64,000 nucleotides of DNA from Mumia sp. Pv4-285 (GTDB taxonomy: Bacteria > Actinomycetota > Actinomycetes > Propionibacteriales > Nocardioidaceae): the NCBI RefSeq assembly GCF_041320275.1, contig NZ_CP162023.1, positions 4,278,001 through 4,342,000 on the forward strand, given 5' to 3'. Position numbers and translations under genes: made by a program. Below the pieces are notes generated by a model. It worked only from the letters and a program-made list of their open reading frames with translations. It ran no database searches and had not been told where the DNA came from. This document shows, piece by piece, positions 16,588-24,606 of the stretch. Every line of letters begins with the position of its first letter. Position 1 is the first letter of the stretch.

Positions 16588-18027
16588 TCAGAGGGTCAGC
16601 GCGCTCGCAGGATCCTCCAGGAGCCGACCGACGTCGGCCAGGAAACGAGACCCCTGCTCTCCGTCCACCACCCGGTGGTCGAAGGACACGGCGAGCGTGG
16701 CGACCCAGCGGGGCACGATCTCCTCGTCCACAACCCACGGCCGCCGGTTGATCGCGCCGACGGCCAGGATGCCCGTCTGCCCGGGCACCAGGATCGGCGT
16801 CCCCGCATCGACGCCGAAGACACCGACGTTGGTGATGCTGAAGGTGCCTCCCGCGAGCTCGGCCGGCTGCGTCTTGCCGGCGCGCGCCGTCGCGACCACG
16901 TCACCGACCGTCTCCGCGAGGTCACGCATCGACAGGCGGTCGGCGTCTCGCACCACCGGCACGAGAAGCCCGCGCGGCGTGGCGGCAGCGATCCCGATGT
17001 GCATGTCGTGCTTGAGGACGACCTCCTGCCGCTCGTCGTCGAACGACGCGTTCATCTCCGGGGTGCGACGCAAGGCCAGGCAGACGGCGCGGACGACCAG
17101 CAGGAGCGGCGACAGCTTCACGTCGGCCAGCCTCCGCTCCGCACGCATCCGGTCCAGCAGCTCCATCGACGCGGAAACGTCGACGGTCAGCCACTCGGTC
17201 ACGTGCGGTGCTGTGAACGCGGACGCGACCATCGCCTCCGCGGTCGCCTTGCGGACGCCCTTGATCGGGATGCGGGTCTCGCGGTCACCGGACTGTGCCG
17301 GAGGGGTCTCGATCGACTCCGTCGCCTCGACCAGCGGGGGTGGGGACGTCGCCTCGACCAGCGGGGGTGGGGACGTCCCGATCTGCTTCGCGTACGCCTC
17401 CACGTCCGGGCGGCGCACGACGCCACCGTCGCCGGGCGGCACCTCTCGGAGATCGATGCCGAGGTCCTTGGCGAGCTTGCGTACGGGCGGCTTGGCGAGC
17501 GTGCGGACCGAGGGGTCTCGATCGACTCCGTCGCCTCGACCAGCGGGCTGGGGGGTCGAATCCGCCACGGGCTGGGGGGTCGGCTCGGCGGCGGGCTGGG
17601 CGGTCGACTCCACCACGGGCTGCGGAGTCGGCTCGGCCACAGGCTGGGGGGTCGGCTCGGCAGCGGGGGTACGCCGGCGTCGGCGTACGGACTGGCGCTC
17701 GCGGGGGCCGTACCCGACGAGCGTGGCGACCGGCGGGGCCTCCGTCGACTCCGTGGGCTCGACCGGCGAAGTGGCCTCCTGCGGGACGCCGTCGGACACG
17801 GCGATGATCGGGGTGCCGACCGCCACGGTCTCGCCCTCCGCCACGAGGAGCGCCGTGACGGTTCCGGCGTACGGCGTCGGGAGCTCGACGATCGACTTCG
17901 CGGTCTCCACCTCGCACACGATGTCGTTCACCGCGATCGTGTCACCCACCGCGACGTGCCAGGAGACGATCTCCGCCTCGGTCAGGCCCTCGCCGGGATC
18001 GGGCAGCCTGTACTCGTTCGTCGCCAT
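16588..18027 (-). CDS. bkdC: Branched-chain 2-oxoacid dehydrogenase E2 (dihydrolipoyl acyltransferase)
   Basis: 479-residue E2 core of a 2-oxoacid dehydrogenase complex, passing acyl groups from lipoyl to CoA. Lipoyl domain at 1-80 with target Lys44 in ETAKS. A long Pro/Thr/Glu-rich linker (about 85-225) contains repeats (EPTPQPVA; VEATSPPPL). A peripheral-subunit-binding domain (VRKLAKDLGIDLREV) sits inside the linker. The catalytic domain ends with the active-site DHRVVDG. Third gene of the operon after E1alpha and E1beta, 5 nt after the E1beta stop. The ATG of MATNEYRLPDPGEG is chosen because the lipoyl fold starts there. Oddity: the linker holds two copies of a 38-bp DNA repeat in different frames. 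Confidence 0.93.
   Translation of the reverse strand: MATNEYRLPDPGEGLTEAEIVSWHVAVGDTIAVNDIVCEVETAKSIVELPTPYAGTVTALLVAEGETVAVGTPIIAVSDGVPQEATSPVEPTESTEAPPVATLVGYGPRERQSVRRRRRTPAAEPTPQPVAEPTPQPVVESTAQPAAEPTPQPVADSTPQPAGRGDGVDRDPSVRTLAKPPVRKLAKDLGIDLREVPPGDGGVVRRPDVEAYAKQIGTSPPPLVEATSPPPLVEATESIETPPAQSGDRETRIPIKGVRKATAEAMVASAFTAPHVTEWLTVDVSASMELLDRMRAERRLADVKLSPLLLVVRAVCLALRRTPEMNASFDDERQEVVLKHDMHIGIAAATPRGLLVPVVRDADRLSMRDLAETVGDVVATARAGKTQPAELAGGTFSITNVGVFGVDAGTPILVPGQTGILAVGAINRRPWVVDEEIVPRWVATLAVSFDHRVVDGEQGSRFLADVGRLLEDPASALTL
17301..17338. repeat. 38-bp repeat, copy 1, in E2 linker
   Basis: Identical over 38 bp to 17510-17547. Read in the E2 frame it encodes LVEATESIETP. The right part (GTCGCCTCGACCAGCGGGGG...) is also tandemly duplicated as a 27-bp unit at 17321-17347 and 17348-17374. 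Confidence 0.85.
17510..17547. repeat. 38-bp repeat, copy 2, in E2 linker
   Basis: Same 38 bp as 17301-17338 but offset by 209 bp, so the E2 reading frame differs and it encodes AGRGDGVDRDPS. Identical DNA with different protein points to insertion of a mobile or dispersed sequence rather than selection on the peptide. Confidence 0.85.
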
Positions 18028-18032
18028 CCGCC

Positions 18033-19016
18033 TCACCACGCCAGGCTTCGGTCGACCGCGTCGAGGACCCGGTCGAGGTCGGGCAGCCAGGTCTCCTCGA
18101 CCCGGCTCGGCGGGTAGGGAGTGTCGTACCCGCCGACGCGCAGCACGGGAGCCTCGAGCGAGTAGAAGCACTCCTCGGTGATCCGGGCGGCGATCTCGGC
18201 GCCCATGCCGAGGTTTCGGTGGGCCTCGTGGACGACCACGGCGCGACCGGTCTTGCGGACGGACTCGTGCACGGGACCGAGGTCCAGCGGCGAGAGGGTA
18301 CGCAGATCGATCACCTCGAGGTCGAGCCCGTCCGCGACGCCGGCGTCCGCCGCTCCCATCGCGACCGAGACGGACGGCCCGTACGCGAGCACGGTCGCGC
18401 TCGTACCGGGGCGGACGACCTGGCTCGAGAACAGCGGGGCGGGGGTCGCCTCGACGTCGATCTCGGCCTTCGTGGAGTGGTAGAGACGCTTGGGCTCGAG
18501 GAACACGACCGGATCAGGAGAGGCGACGGCCTGCTGGATCATCCAGTAGGCGTCGCGGGGGTTCGAGCACGCGACGACCTTCAGACCCGGCGTGTGCGCG
18601 AACTGCGCCTCTGGACTCTCGGAATGGTGCTCGACGGCCCCGATCCCGCCGCCGAAGGGGATCCGGATCACGATCGGCATCGTCACCCGGCCGCCTGACC
18701 GGTAGCGGAACTTCGCGACCTGGCTGACGATCTGGTCGTAGGCGGGATAGACGAACCCGTCGAACTGGATCTCGACGACCGGCCGGTAGCCGCGCAGGGC
18801 GAGGCCCACCGCCGTACCGAGGATGCCCGACTCGGCGAGAGGCGTGTCGATCACACGCTCGTCGCCGAAGTCCTTCTGGAGGCCGTCGGTGATCCGGAAG
18901 ACACCGCCGAGCCGGCCGATGTCCTCGCCCATCAGCACGACCTTGGCGTCGTCGTCCATCGCGCGGCGCAGGCCCGCGTTGAGCGCCTTGGCCATCGTCA
19001 TCGTCGTCGCGCTCAT
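18033..19016 (-). CDS. bkdB: Branched-chain 2-oxoacid dehydrogenase E1 beta subunit
   Basis: 327-residue transketolase-type E1beta subunit that pairs with the alpha subunit to decarboxylate 2-oxoacids with thiamine diphosphate. Typical segments: MGEDIGRLGGVFRITDGL at about 30-47, RVIDTPLAESGILGTAVGLALRG, PFGGGIGAVEHHSES, and VIDLRTLSPLD in the C-terminal domain. Its ATG overlaps the E1alpha stop (ATGA), and the E2 gene begins 5 nt after its own stop. The sequence is closer to branched-chain than to pyruvate dehydrogenase E1beta by overall look, but substrate use needs assay. Confidence 0.93.
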   Translation of the reverse strand: MSATTMTMAKALNAGLRRAMDDDAKVVLMGEDIGRLGGVFRITDGLQKDFGDERVIDTPLAESGILGTAVGLALRGYRPVVEIQFDGFVYPAYDQIVSQVAKFRYRSGGRVTMPIVIRIPFGGGIGAVEHHSESPEAQFAHTPGLKVVACSNPRDAYWMIQQAVASPDPVVFLEPKRLYHSTKAEIDVEATPAPLFSSQVVRPGTSATVLAYGPSVSVAMGAADAGVADGLDLEVIDLRTLSPLDLGPVHESVRKTGRAVVVHEAHRNLGMGAEIAARITEECFYSLEAPVLRVGGYDTPYPPSRVEETWLPDLDRVLDAVDRSLAW

Positions 19017-20122
19017 CGGACCACCTCCGACTCGAGGCTCGCCGACCAGGCTGCGTACTCCGCCTGCTCGGCGGCGAGCTCCGACGTCTGCTCGGTGAAG
19101 ACGTTGCCGAACAGCATGGTCGGATCGGGGTCTGGGAGCGCGCGGACGTCGGCGCGCAGCCTCTCACCGATCGCCTCGGCCTCGGTCTCGATGTCGGTGA
19201 AGAACGCCTCGTCGACGGCGTGGACGCGGCGGAGGTAGGCACGCACCCGCTCGAGCGGGTCACGCAGCTTCCAGCGTTCGACCTCGTCGGAGACGCGGTA
19301 GCGGGTGGGGTCGTCGGTCGTCGTGTGTGCGCCCATCCGGTAGGTGAACGCCTCGATCAGGCTCGGACCGCTGCCCTCGCGCGCCCGCTGGAGCGCCTCG
19401 GTCGTCACGGCGTGGACGGCCAGCACGTCGTTGCCGTCGACGCGCACGCCGGGGAAGCCGAAGCCTGCGGCCCGCTGGTAGAGCGGCACGCGGGTCTGTC
19501 GCGTGGTCGGCTCCGAGATGGCCCACTGGTTGTTCTGGCAGAAGAAGACGACGGGTGCGTTCATCACCGCCGCGTACACGAACGCCTCGTTGACGTCGCC
19601 CTGGCTCGTGGCGCCGTCGCCGAAGTACGCGACGACGGCCGCGTCACGGCCTGCCTCGCCGGTGCCGACCGCGCCGTCGCGCTGGATGCCCATCGCGTAG
19701 CCGGTGGCGTGCAGCGTCTGCGCGCCGATCACGATCGTGTAGAGACCGAAGTTGTGCTCGTCGGGGTCCCACGTCCCCTGGTCCGTCCCCCGGAAGAGCC
19801 GCAGCAACGCCATCGGGTCCACGTCGCGGCACCAGGCGACGCCGTGCTCGCGGTACGTCGGGAAGGCGAAGTCCTGCGGGGCGAGCGCGCGGCCGGAGCC
19901 GATCTGCGCGGCTTCCTGTCCGAGGAGGGAGGCCCAGATGCCGAGCTCGCCGTGGCGCTGGAGCGCGGTGGCCTCGGTGTCGATCCGGCGGGTGAGGACG
20001 AGGTCGCGGTAGAGACCGGCGATCATCTCGTCGTCACCGTCGAAGCGGTAGTCGGGGTGCTCGACCCGCTCGCCCTCGGGGGTGAGCAGCTGTACGAGCG
20101 GGGGGTCGACAAGGTCGGCCAT
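19013..20122 (-). CDS. bkdA: Branched-chain 2-oxoacid dehydrogenase E1 alpha subunit
   Basis: 369-residue E1alpha subunit; binds thiamine diphosphate through the motif starting GDGATSQGDVNEAF and ending FFCQNNQWAIS near residues 170-202. Phosphorylation-loop-like region YRMGAHTTTDDPTRYR; the N-terminal segment LTRRIDTEATALQRHGELG is typical of the family. First gene of bkdABC. ATG at 20122 is chosen because GAGGAG lies 7 nt upstream; an open frame continues to 20257 but contains the intergenic palindrome. The trio feeds Val/Leu/Ile breakdown and branched-chain fatty acid primers. No E3 gene in the window. Confidence 0.93.
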   Translation of the reverse strand: MADLVDPPLVQLLTPEGERVEHPDYRFDGDDEMIAGLYRDLVLTRRIDTEATALQRHGELGIWASLLGQEAAQIGSGRALAPQDFAFPTYREHGVAWCRDVDPMALLRLFRGTDQGTWDPDEHNFGLYTIVIGAQTLHATGYAMGIQRDGAVGTGEAGRDAAVVAYFGDGATSQGDVNEAFVYAAVMNAPVVFFCQNNQWAISEPTTRQTRVPLYQRAAGFGFPGVRVDGNDVLAVHAVTTEALQRAREGSGPSLIEAFTYRMGAHTTTDDPTRYRVSDEVERWKLRDPLERVRAYLRRVHAVDEAFFTDIETEAEAIGERLRADVRALPDPDPTMLFGNVFTEQTSELAAEQAEYAAWSASLESEVVR

Positions 20123-20221
20123 GGAGCGCTCCTCGCGTTCGGCGGCCCGGGGTCTCCGCGGCCGGCGGATGTGAGACGTGGCGCGCCGTCCGGACTGTGT
20201 TTGGACGTACGCACCACGAGA

Positions 20222-20237
20222 TGTGAGCGGGCTCACA
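20222..20237. promoter_or_regulatory. CRP/GlxR-like site upstream of bkdABC
   Basis: TGTGAGCGGGCTCACA fits the TGTGA-N6-TCACA pattern of CRP-family regulators. The dyad extends to a 20-bp palindrome (20220-20239). It lies 100 nt before bkdA. A second half-site ATGTGAGAC is at 20169-20177. Confidence 0.6.
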
Positions 20238-20310
20238 TCGTGCAGCCAGGTTAGCACCGCTGTCCCAGGGTCCCCGACGGCAGGCCGCGCCGCCCGGGAC
20301 CCCGTACGCC

Positions 20311-21243
20311 TCAGGAGATCGAGGTGCTCACCGTGACGCCGGCATCGGCCGCGTCACCGCTCGAGTAGACGTAGTCGGCAGCCGCGGCGTCGCCGAGCTG
20401 GGCCTTGAGGAACTGCGCCGCCCAACGGGCCGTCGTGGCGATGCTGGCGGCCTGCGAGACAGCCTGCCCGCTGGTCTCCGCCTCGGCACCGGACGGGCTC
20501 TGGACGTTCGTGATGCCGTAGTGGTTGACGCCGGCCACACGGACGATCTGCTTGGGCCCGTTCTCGAGCGCCCCGTACGACGCCTCGGCGTCGGCCGGCA
20601 GCGCCATGCCGTCGGTCGCGCCCTGGACGAGCTGGACCGGGATCTGGTTGTCCATGCTCGCCGTGTTGCCGAAGAGCGGGGACTTGTTGTTGGTCCCGAA
20701 GAGCGAGGCCGCCTTCACCTCGCCGGGGAGGGAGTAGCCGAGCGTCGTGCAGAACGGGATCCCGCACGACTCCTCGGCGACACCGAGCGCTGCGGCGCCC
20801 CCGAAGGAGTGACCGAGCAGGACGAGCGTGTCGGTGTCGATCTTCCCGGCGAGCGGCGAGGAGGCCTTGGCGTTCTCGTCGTCCATCCAGTCGATCGCCT
20901 CGGCCGGCATCTTCTGCGACGGGTAGTAGTTCTGGTCGAAGAAGACCAGGCGCTTGTGGTTGGGCACCACGACGACGAAGCCGTACGCAGCGACGGCCTT
21001 GGCGTACTCGGCGTAGTGCATCCGGTGGACCTTGGCGCCCTGCATGAGGAGCGCGACCGGCAGCTCGCCGGTGGCTCCTGCGGGGTAGTAGACGTCGGCG
21101 CCGTCGTTCTCCACCTGGGTGGAGTAGTGGGCGACACCGGTCGCCGCGTTGGCGGTGGCGTGGGAGCCGGCGAGGACGGCGCCGCTGGCAGCGACGCTCA
21201 GGGCGGCGGTGAGGGCGAGGTGGGCAGTACGTCTCAGACGCAT
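20311..21243 (-). CDS. Secreted alpha/beta hydrolase (lipase/chlorophyllase-like)
   Basis: 310-residue exported serine hydrolase. Signal peptide at 1-34 (MRLRRTAHLALTAALSVAAS, cleavage after ANA-A), then an alpha/beta-hydrolase fold. Nucleophile elbow GHSFGG with Ser146; candidate acid Asp in QGATDGMALP; candidate His in VAGVNHYGITN. Two Cys (SCGIPFCTT) probably form a disulfide. Relatives include PET-hydrolase-like lipases and chlorophyllase-type esterases, but the substrate cannot be told. ATG at 21243 fits AGAGGA a few nt upstream; MTKAEDP at 21264 is an alternative. Divergent from the ligase gene. Confidence 0.85.
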   Translation of the reverse strand: MRLRRTAHLALTAALSVAASGAVLAGSHATANAATGVAHYSTQVENDGADVYYPAGATGELPVALLMQGAKVHRMHYAEYAKAVAAYGFVVVVPNHKRLVFFDQNYYPSQKMPAEAIDWMDDENAKASSPLAGKIDTDTLVLLGHSFGGAAALGVAEESCGIPFCTTLGYSLPGEVKAASLFGTNNKSPLFGNTASMDNQIPVQLVQGATDGMALPADAEASYGALENGPKQIVRVAGVNHYGITNVQSPSGAEAETSGQAVSQAASIATTARWAAQFLKAQLGDAAAADYVYSSGDAADAGVTVSTSIS

Positions 21244-21348
21244 GGGATCCTCTGCTTTTGTCATTTCGGAACGGCGTTCCAAGTTATGTGCTAGAGGTTG
21301 TCGCCTCCGAGAGCCCGCGGTCAAGAGCGCGGGGCAGGTTTCTCGTCG

Positions 21349-21354
21349 TACGGT
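21349..21354 (+). promoter_or_regulatory. Leaderless -10 hexamer TACGGT
   Basis: TACGGT ends 6 nt before the ATG at 21361 and decides the start of the ligase gene. Confidence 0.5.
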
Positions 21355-21360
21355 CGTTTC

Positions 21361-22347
21361 ATGCCTGCGCTGTGGATCCCGCCGATGCTTGCGACGTTGT
21401 CGGACCGTCGGTTCGACGATCCTGCGTGGGTCTTCGAGCGCAAGCTCGACGGCGTACGGCTGATGGCGATCCGCGAGGACGGCGCCGTACGGCTCTGGTC
21501 CCGCAACCGCCTCGACGTGAGCGCGAGCTATCCGGAGATCGTCGCCGCGCTCACGCCGTACGACTCGGCGAAGGACTTCGTGATCGACGGTGAGCTCTGC
21601 GCGATGCGCGGCGACCGGACGAGCTTCGAGGACCTGCAGAAGCGCATCCACGTGACGGACCAGCGCACGATCTCCGGCGTCGGGGTGACGCTGGCGTTCA
21701 TCGCGTTCGACCTCCCGCGCTACGACGGCCACGACCTGCAGAAGCTGCCCTTGACCGTGCGCAAGGAGGCGTTGCAGTCGGCCTTCACCTTCACCTCGAC
21801 CGTGCGCTACAGCGAGCACCAGGTGGGATCGGGCACCGCGATGTACGCCCAGGGCGAGGCCGAGGGCTGGGAGGGCGTGATGGCCAAGCGCGCCTCGTCG
21901 ACGTACCAGGCCGGGCGACGGTCCGCCGACTGGCTGAAGCTCAAGGTCGTCCGCGCGCAGGAGCTCGTCGTCGGAGGCTGGACGGACCCGCAAGGGGCGC
22001 GCTCCGGGCTCGGGGCGCTGCTGCTCGGCTACTACGACGGCGACGCGCTGCGCTACGCGGGCAAGGTCGGCACCGGCTTCGACGAACGCACCCTCGCGCA
22101 GCTCGGCGGACTGCTGGCGCCGCTGGGGCACCAGGGCAACCCGTTCGCCGAGGACGCGGCCGAGATCCGGCGCTCGAGCCGGACCAGCGCCGCGCAGACG
22201 CACTGGGTCGAGCCGCGGCTCGTGGTGCAGATCGGGTTCAGCGAGTGGACGTCGGCGGGGCGCCTGCGTCACCCGCGCTACCAGGGCCTCCGCGAGGACA
22301 AGGACGCCCGCGAGGTCGTACGCGAGCAGGCGGGCCCCACGATTTGA
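21361..22347 (+). CDS. ATP-dependent DNA ligase (LigD ligase-domain type)
   Basis: 328-residue stand-alone ATP-dependent ligase. The adenylation motif is ERKLDGVR with nucleophile Lys28. Further nucleotidyltransferase motifs: DGELCA, FIAFDLPRYDG, EGVMAKRASSTYQAGRRSADWLKLKV. An OB-fold follows (GGWTDPQGARSGLGALLLGYYDG, HPRYQGLREDKDAREVVRE). This is the architecture of the ligase module of LigD used in bacterial non-homologous end joining, here without polymerase or nuclease domains and with no ku gene in the window. Start decided by TACGGT at 21349. The last codons and stop lie inside an inverted repeat. Confidence 0.9.
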   Translation: MPALWIPPMLATLSDRRFDDPAWVFERKLDGVRLMAIREDGAVRLWSRNRLDVSASYPEIVAALTPYDSAKDFVIDGELCAMRGDRTSFEDLQKRIHVTDQRTISGVGVTLAFIAFDLPRYDGHDLQKLPLTVRKEALQSAFTFTSTVRYSEHQVGSGTAMYAQGEAEGWEGVMAKRASSTYQAGRRSADWLKLKVVRAQELVVGGWTDPQGARSGLGALLLGYYDGDALRYAGKVGTGFDERTLAQLGGLLAPLGHQGNPFAEDAAEIRRSSRTSAAQTHWVEPRLVVQIGFSEWTSAGRLRHPRYQGLREDKDAREVVREQAGPTI

Positions 22348-22404
22348 CGCGTTGCCCACCCAACTGGGGCGCAATCAGGTGGAGAAGGCGTCAAATCGTG
22401 GGGC
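22334..22404. repeat. 17-bp inverted repeat spanning convergent gene ends
   Basis: GCCCCACGATTTGACGC (22334-22350) and its exact complement (22388-22404) flank a 37-nt centre. The left arm contains the last codons and TGA stop of the ligase gene; the right arm is 18 nt beyond the stop of the convergent lysE gene. May act as a bidirectional terminator or be a palindromic dispersed element. Confidence 0.85.
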
Positions 22405-22422
22405 GACGCGTGCCCGTTCGGC

Positions 22423-23043
22423 TCAGCGGGCGGCGGAGACCAGTGTCGAGACGCCGAGCGTGGCGATGATGCCGGCGCTTCCACGGTCGATCGTCTTCTC
22501 CACGCGCGGCCGGCGCAACCACCCCATCGCCTTCCCGGCAGCGACGGCGATGAGCGCGAAGTAGACGAAGCCGATCGCCGCGAAGATCGCCCCGAGGAGG
22601 AGCGTCGCGCCGAGCGTCACGTCGTGACCGGGAAGGAACTGCGGCACGATCGCGACGAAGAAGAGGCCGACCTTCGGGTTGAGCACGTTGGAGAACAGCC
22701 CGGCACGCATCGCCGCGGCCGGACGGACGCCGTACGCTCCGTCGACGTCACCGACGCCCCGGCCACGTCGGATCAGGGCGCGGACGCCGAGCCACAGCAG
22801 GTAGAGGCCGCCGGCGATCTTCACGACCCGGTACGCCTCGGCGGACTGCTCGAGCAGCGTCGCGAGACCCGCGGCGACCGCGAGCGCCCACAGCAGCGAC
22901 CCGGTCGCCGAGCCGACGGCCGCAGCGAGCCCGGCGCGCGTGCCGCCGAGGCTGAACCGCAGCACGAGGAACGTGTCGGGTCCGGGGGTCAGCGCGAGGA
23001 GGACGCAGAGGCCGGCGAAGCCGAGGAGGAGCGAGAGATCCAT
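22423..23043 (-). CDS. LysE/RhtB family amino-acid exporter
   Basis: 206-residue membrane protein with six predicted helices. N-terminal MDLSLLLGFAGLCVLLALTPGPDTFLVL contains the family signature LTPGPD near residues 18-23; the internal segment LFSNVLNPKVGLFFVAIVPQF is also diagnostic. LysE/RhtB proteins export amino acids such as lysine, homoserine or threonine. AGGAAAAA lies directly before the ATG and an AT-rich TAATTATG further upstream could be its -10. Substrate unknown. Divergent from pfkA. Confidence 0.9.
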   Translation of the reverse strand: MDLSLLLGFAGLCVLLALTPGPDTFLVLRFSLGGTRAGLAAAVGSATGSLLWALAVAAGLATLLEQSAEAYRVVKIAGGLYLLWLGVRALIRRGRGVGDVDGAYGVRPAAAMRAGLFSNVLNPKVGLFFVAIVPQFLPGHDVTLGATLLLGAIFAAIGFVYFALIAVAAGKAMGWLRRPRVEKTIDRGSAGIIATLGVSTLVSAAR

Positions 23044-23099
23044 TTTTTCCTGAGAAACAACATAATTAGCAGAGTGGAAAGTCGTACGGGGATAAGGCT

Positions 23100-23142
23100 A
23101 GCACTCTGCACAATGCAGCGACTCAGCAGGTGTCAGAGTGCT
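23100..23142. other. Inverted repeat in the lysE-pfk divergent region
   Basis: AGCACTCTG (23100-23108) and CAGAGTGCT (23134-23142) are perfect 9-bp arms separated by 25 nt. Located between the divergent lysE and phosphofructokinase genes; may be a hairpin or two operator half-sites. Confidence 0.5.
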
Positions 23143-23220
23143 GCCCGGCGGCGCGCTATCCCCACAGACTGACCAGACCAGGACGCCGACAGGGAGGAGC
23201 GCAGACGGCACTCGTTTGCC

Positions 23221-23226
23221 TACGCT
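23221..23226 (+). promoter_or_regulatory. Leaderless -10 hexamer TACGCT
   Basis: TACGCT ends 6 nt before the GTG at 23233. Confidence 0.5.
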
Positions 23227-23232
23227 CGTCCG

Positions 23233-24552
23233 GTGACCACCCTCGCCGACCTCCAGGTCGCCACGCTCGGCCCCTGCCAGTACGACTCCCCGCTGAGCTC
23301 GTACGTCGCCGGGCGGCAGACCAACGAGTACTACGTGTCGGAGACCGACCGCGTGCTCTACGACGACACCGTCGACCTCCTCTCGGGCCGTACGGACCCC
23401 ATTGACCAGTGGCCGTCCTTCGAGACCGGCGGGCCGCGCGCCCGGATCTTCCACGACCCGGCCACGATGCACGTGGGCGTCGTGACCTGCGGCGGCCTGT
23501 GCCCCGGCCTCAACGACGTCATCCGCGCCGTGACGCTCGAGCTCTACACGCACTACGGAGTCACCCAGGTGACCGGGTTCCGCAACGGCTACGCCGGCCT
23601 GGTCCCCGACCTCGGGTTCGAGCCCGTGACGCTCACCCCGCAGCTGGTCGGCGCGATCAACGAGCGCGGCGGCACGATCCTCGGATCGTCGCGCGGTGCT
23701 CAGGACCCTGTGGTGATCGTCGACCGGCTGGTCGAGCTCGAGATCGACGCGCTCATCGTGATCGGCGGAGACGGCTCGATGCACGGCGCGCACAAGATCG
23801 TGCAGGAGATCAGCCGCCGCGGACTCCCGATCGGCGTCGTGGGCATCCCCAAGACCATCGACAACGACATCCCCCACATCGGGCAGAGCTTCGGCTTCGC
23901 GACCGCGTTCGGGGAGGCGGCCAAGGCCATCGCCGCCGCACACATCGAGGCCGAGTCCGCGGAGAACGGAGTCGGGCTCGTCAAGCTGATGGGCCGCCAC
24001 GCGGGCTTCATCGCCTGCTACGCCGCGCTCGCGAACCACGACGCCGACTTCGTCCTCATCCCCGAGGTCCCCTTCGCCCTCGACGGCGAGAACGGCCTCC
24101 TCCGTTCTCTCGCCCGCCGCGTCACCAACCACGGCAGCGCCGTCATCGTGCTGGCAGAGGGTGCTGGCCAGGAGCACACCGTCGAGACCGGCAAGTCGGA
24201 CGCCTCCGGCAACAGCCGGCTCGGTGACATCGCGACGATCCTGCGCGACGCCATCGAGAAGGACTTCCGGGACCGTGGCGTCCCGCTCACGCTGAAGTTC
24301 CTCGACCCCGGGTACGGCATCCGCGCCGTCGCAGCGGACGCGTCCGACTCGGTCTACTGCGCACGCCTGGCACAAATCGCCGTGCACGCCGCGATGTCCG
24401 GCCGCACCGACATGGTCGTGGGACGTCGCCGCCACCGGTTCGTCCACGTCCCGATCCCGCTGGTGATCTCCCGCCGCCACTCCGTCGCCCCGGACGGCGA
24501 CCTCTGGCTGTCGGTCCTGGAGTCCACGGCTCAACCGCTCGACATGAGCTGA
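23233..24552 (+). CDS. pfkA: 6-phosphofructokinase, long clade (ATP-type signature)
   Basis: 439-residue phosphofructokinase, phosphorylating fructose 6-phosphate in glycolysis. An N-terminal extension of about 80 residues precedes the Rossmann-like start VGVVTCGGLCPGLNDVIR. IGGDGS (near residue 178) has Gly where PPi-dependent enzymes carry Asp, which predicts ATP use. PKTIDND has Lys in the position otherwise Gly in short bacterial ATP enzymes, a mix seen in trypanosomal and plant ATP-dependent enzymes. GRHAGF and the C-terminal FLDPGYGIRA are as expected for this clade. Single gene with its own promoter. Confidence 0.9.
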   Translation: MTTLADLQVATLGPCQYDSPLSSYVAGRQTNEYYVSETDRVLYDDTVDLLSGRTDPIDQWPSFETGGPRARIFHDPATMHVGVVTCGGLCPGLNDVIRAVTLELYTHYGVTQVTGFRNGYAGLVPDLGFEPVTLTPQLVGAINERGGTILGSSRGAQDPVVIVDRLVELEIDALIVIGGDGSMHGAHKIVQEISRRGLPIGVVGIPKTIDNDIPHIGQSFGFATAFGEAAKAIAAAHIEAESAENGVGLVKLMGRHAGFIACYAALANHDADFVLIPEVPFALDGENGLLRSLARRVTNHGSAVIVLAEGAGQEHTVETGKSDASGNSRLGDIATILRDAIEKDFRDRGVPLTLKFLDPGYGIRAVAADASDSVYCARLAQIAVHAAMSGRTDMVVGRRRHRFVHVPIPLVISRRHSVAPDGDLWLSVLESTAQPLDMS

Positions 24553-24606
24553 CACAGCCGCTGTAGCATCGCTGCCTGTCGGCAACCCCCTGCCCAAGGA
24601 GTCTGC

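Noticed and set aside
21361-22347. Complete NHEJ locus
   Set aside because: Only the ligase module is present; no Ku or polymerase/nuclease domain in the window.
23100-23142. CIRCE heat-shock element
   Set aside because: Arms AGCACTC/GAGTGCT match CIRCE halves but the spacer is 29 nt instead of 9 and no chaperone gene follows.
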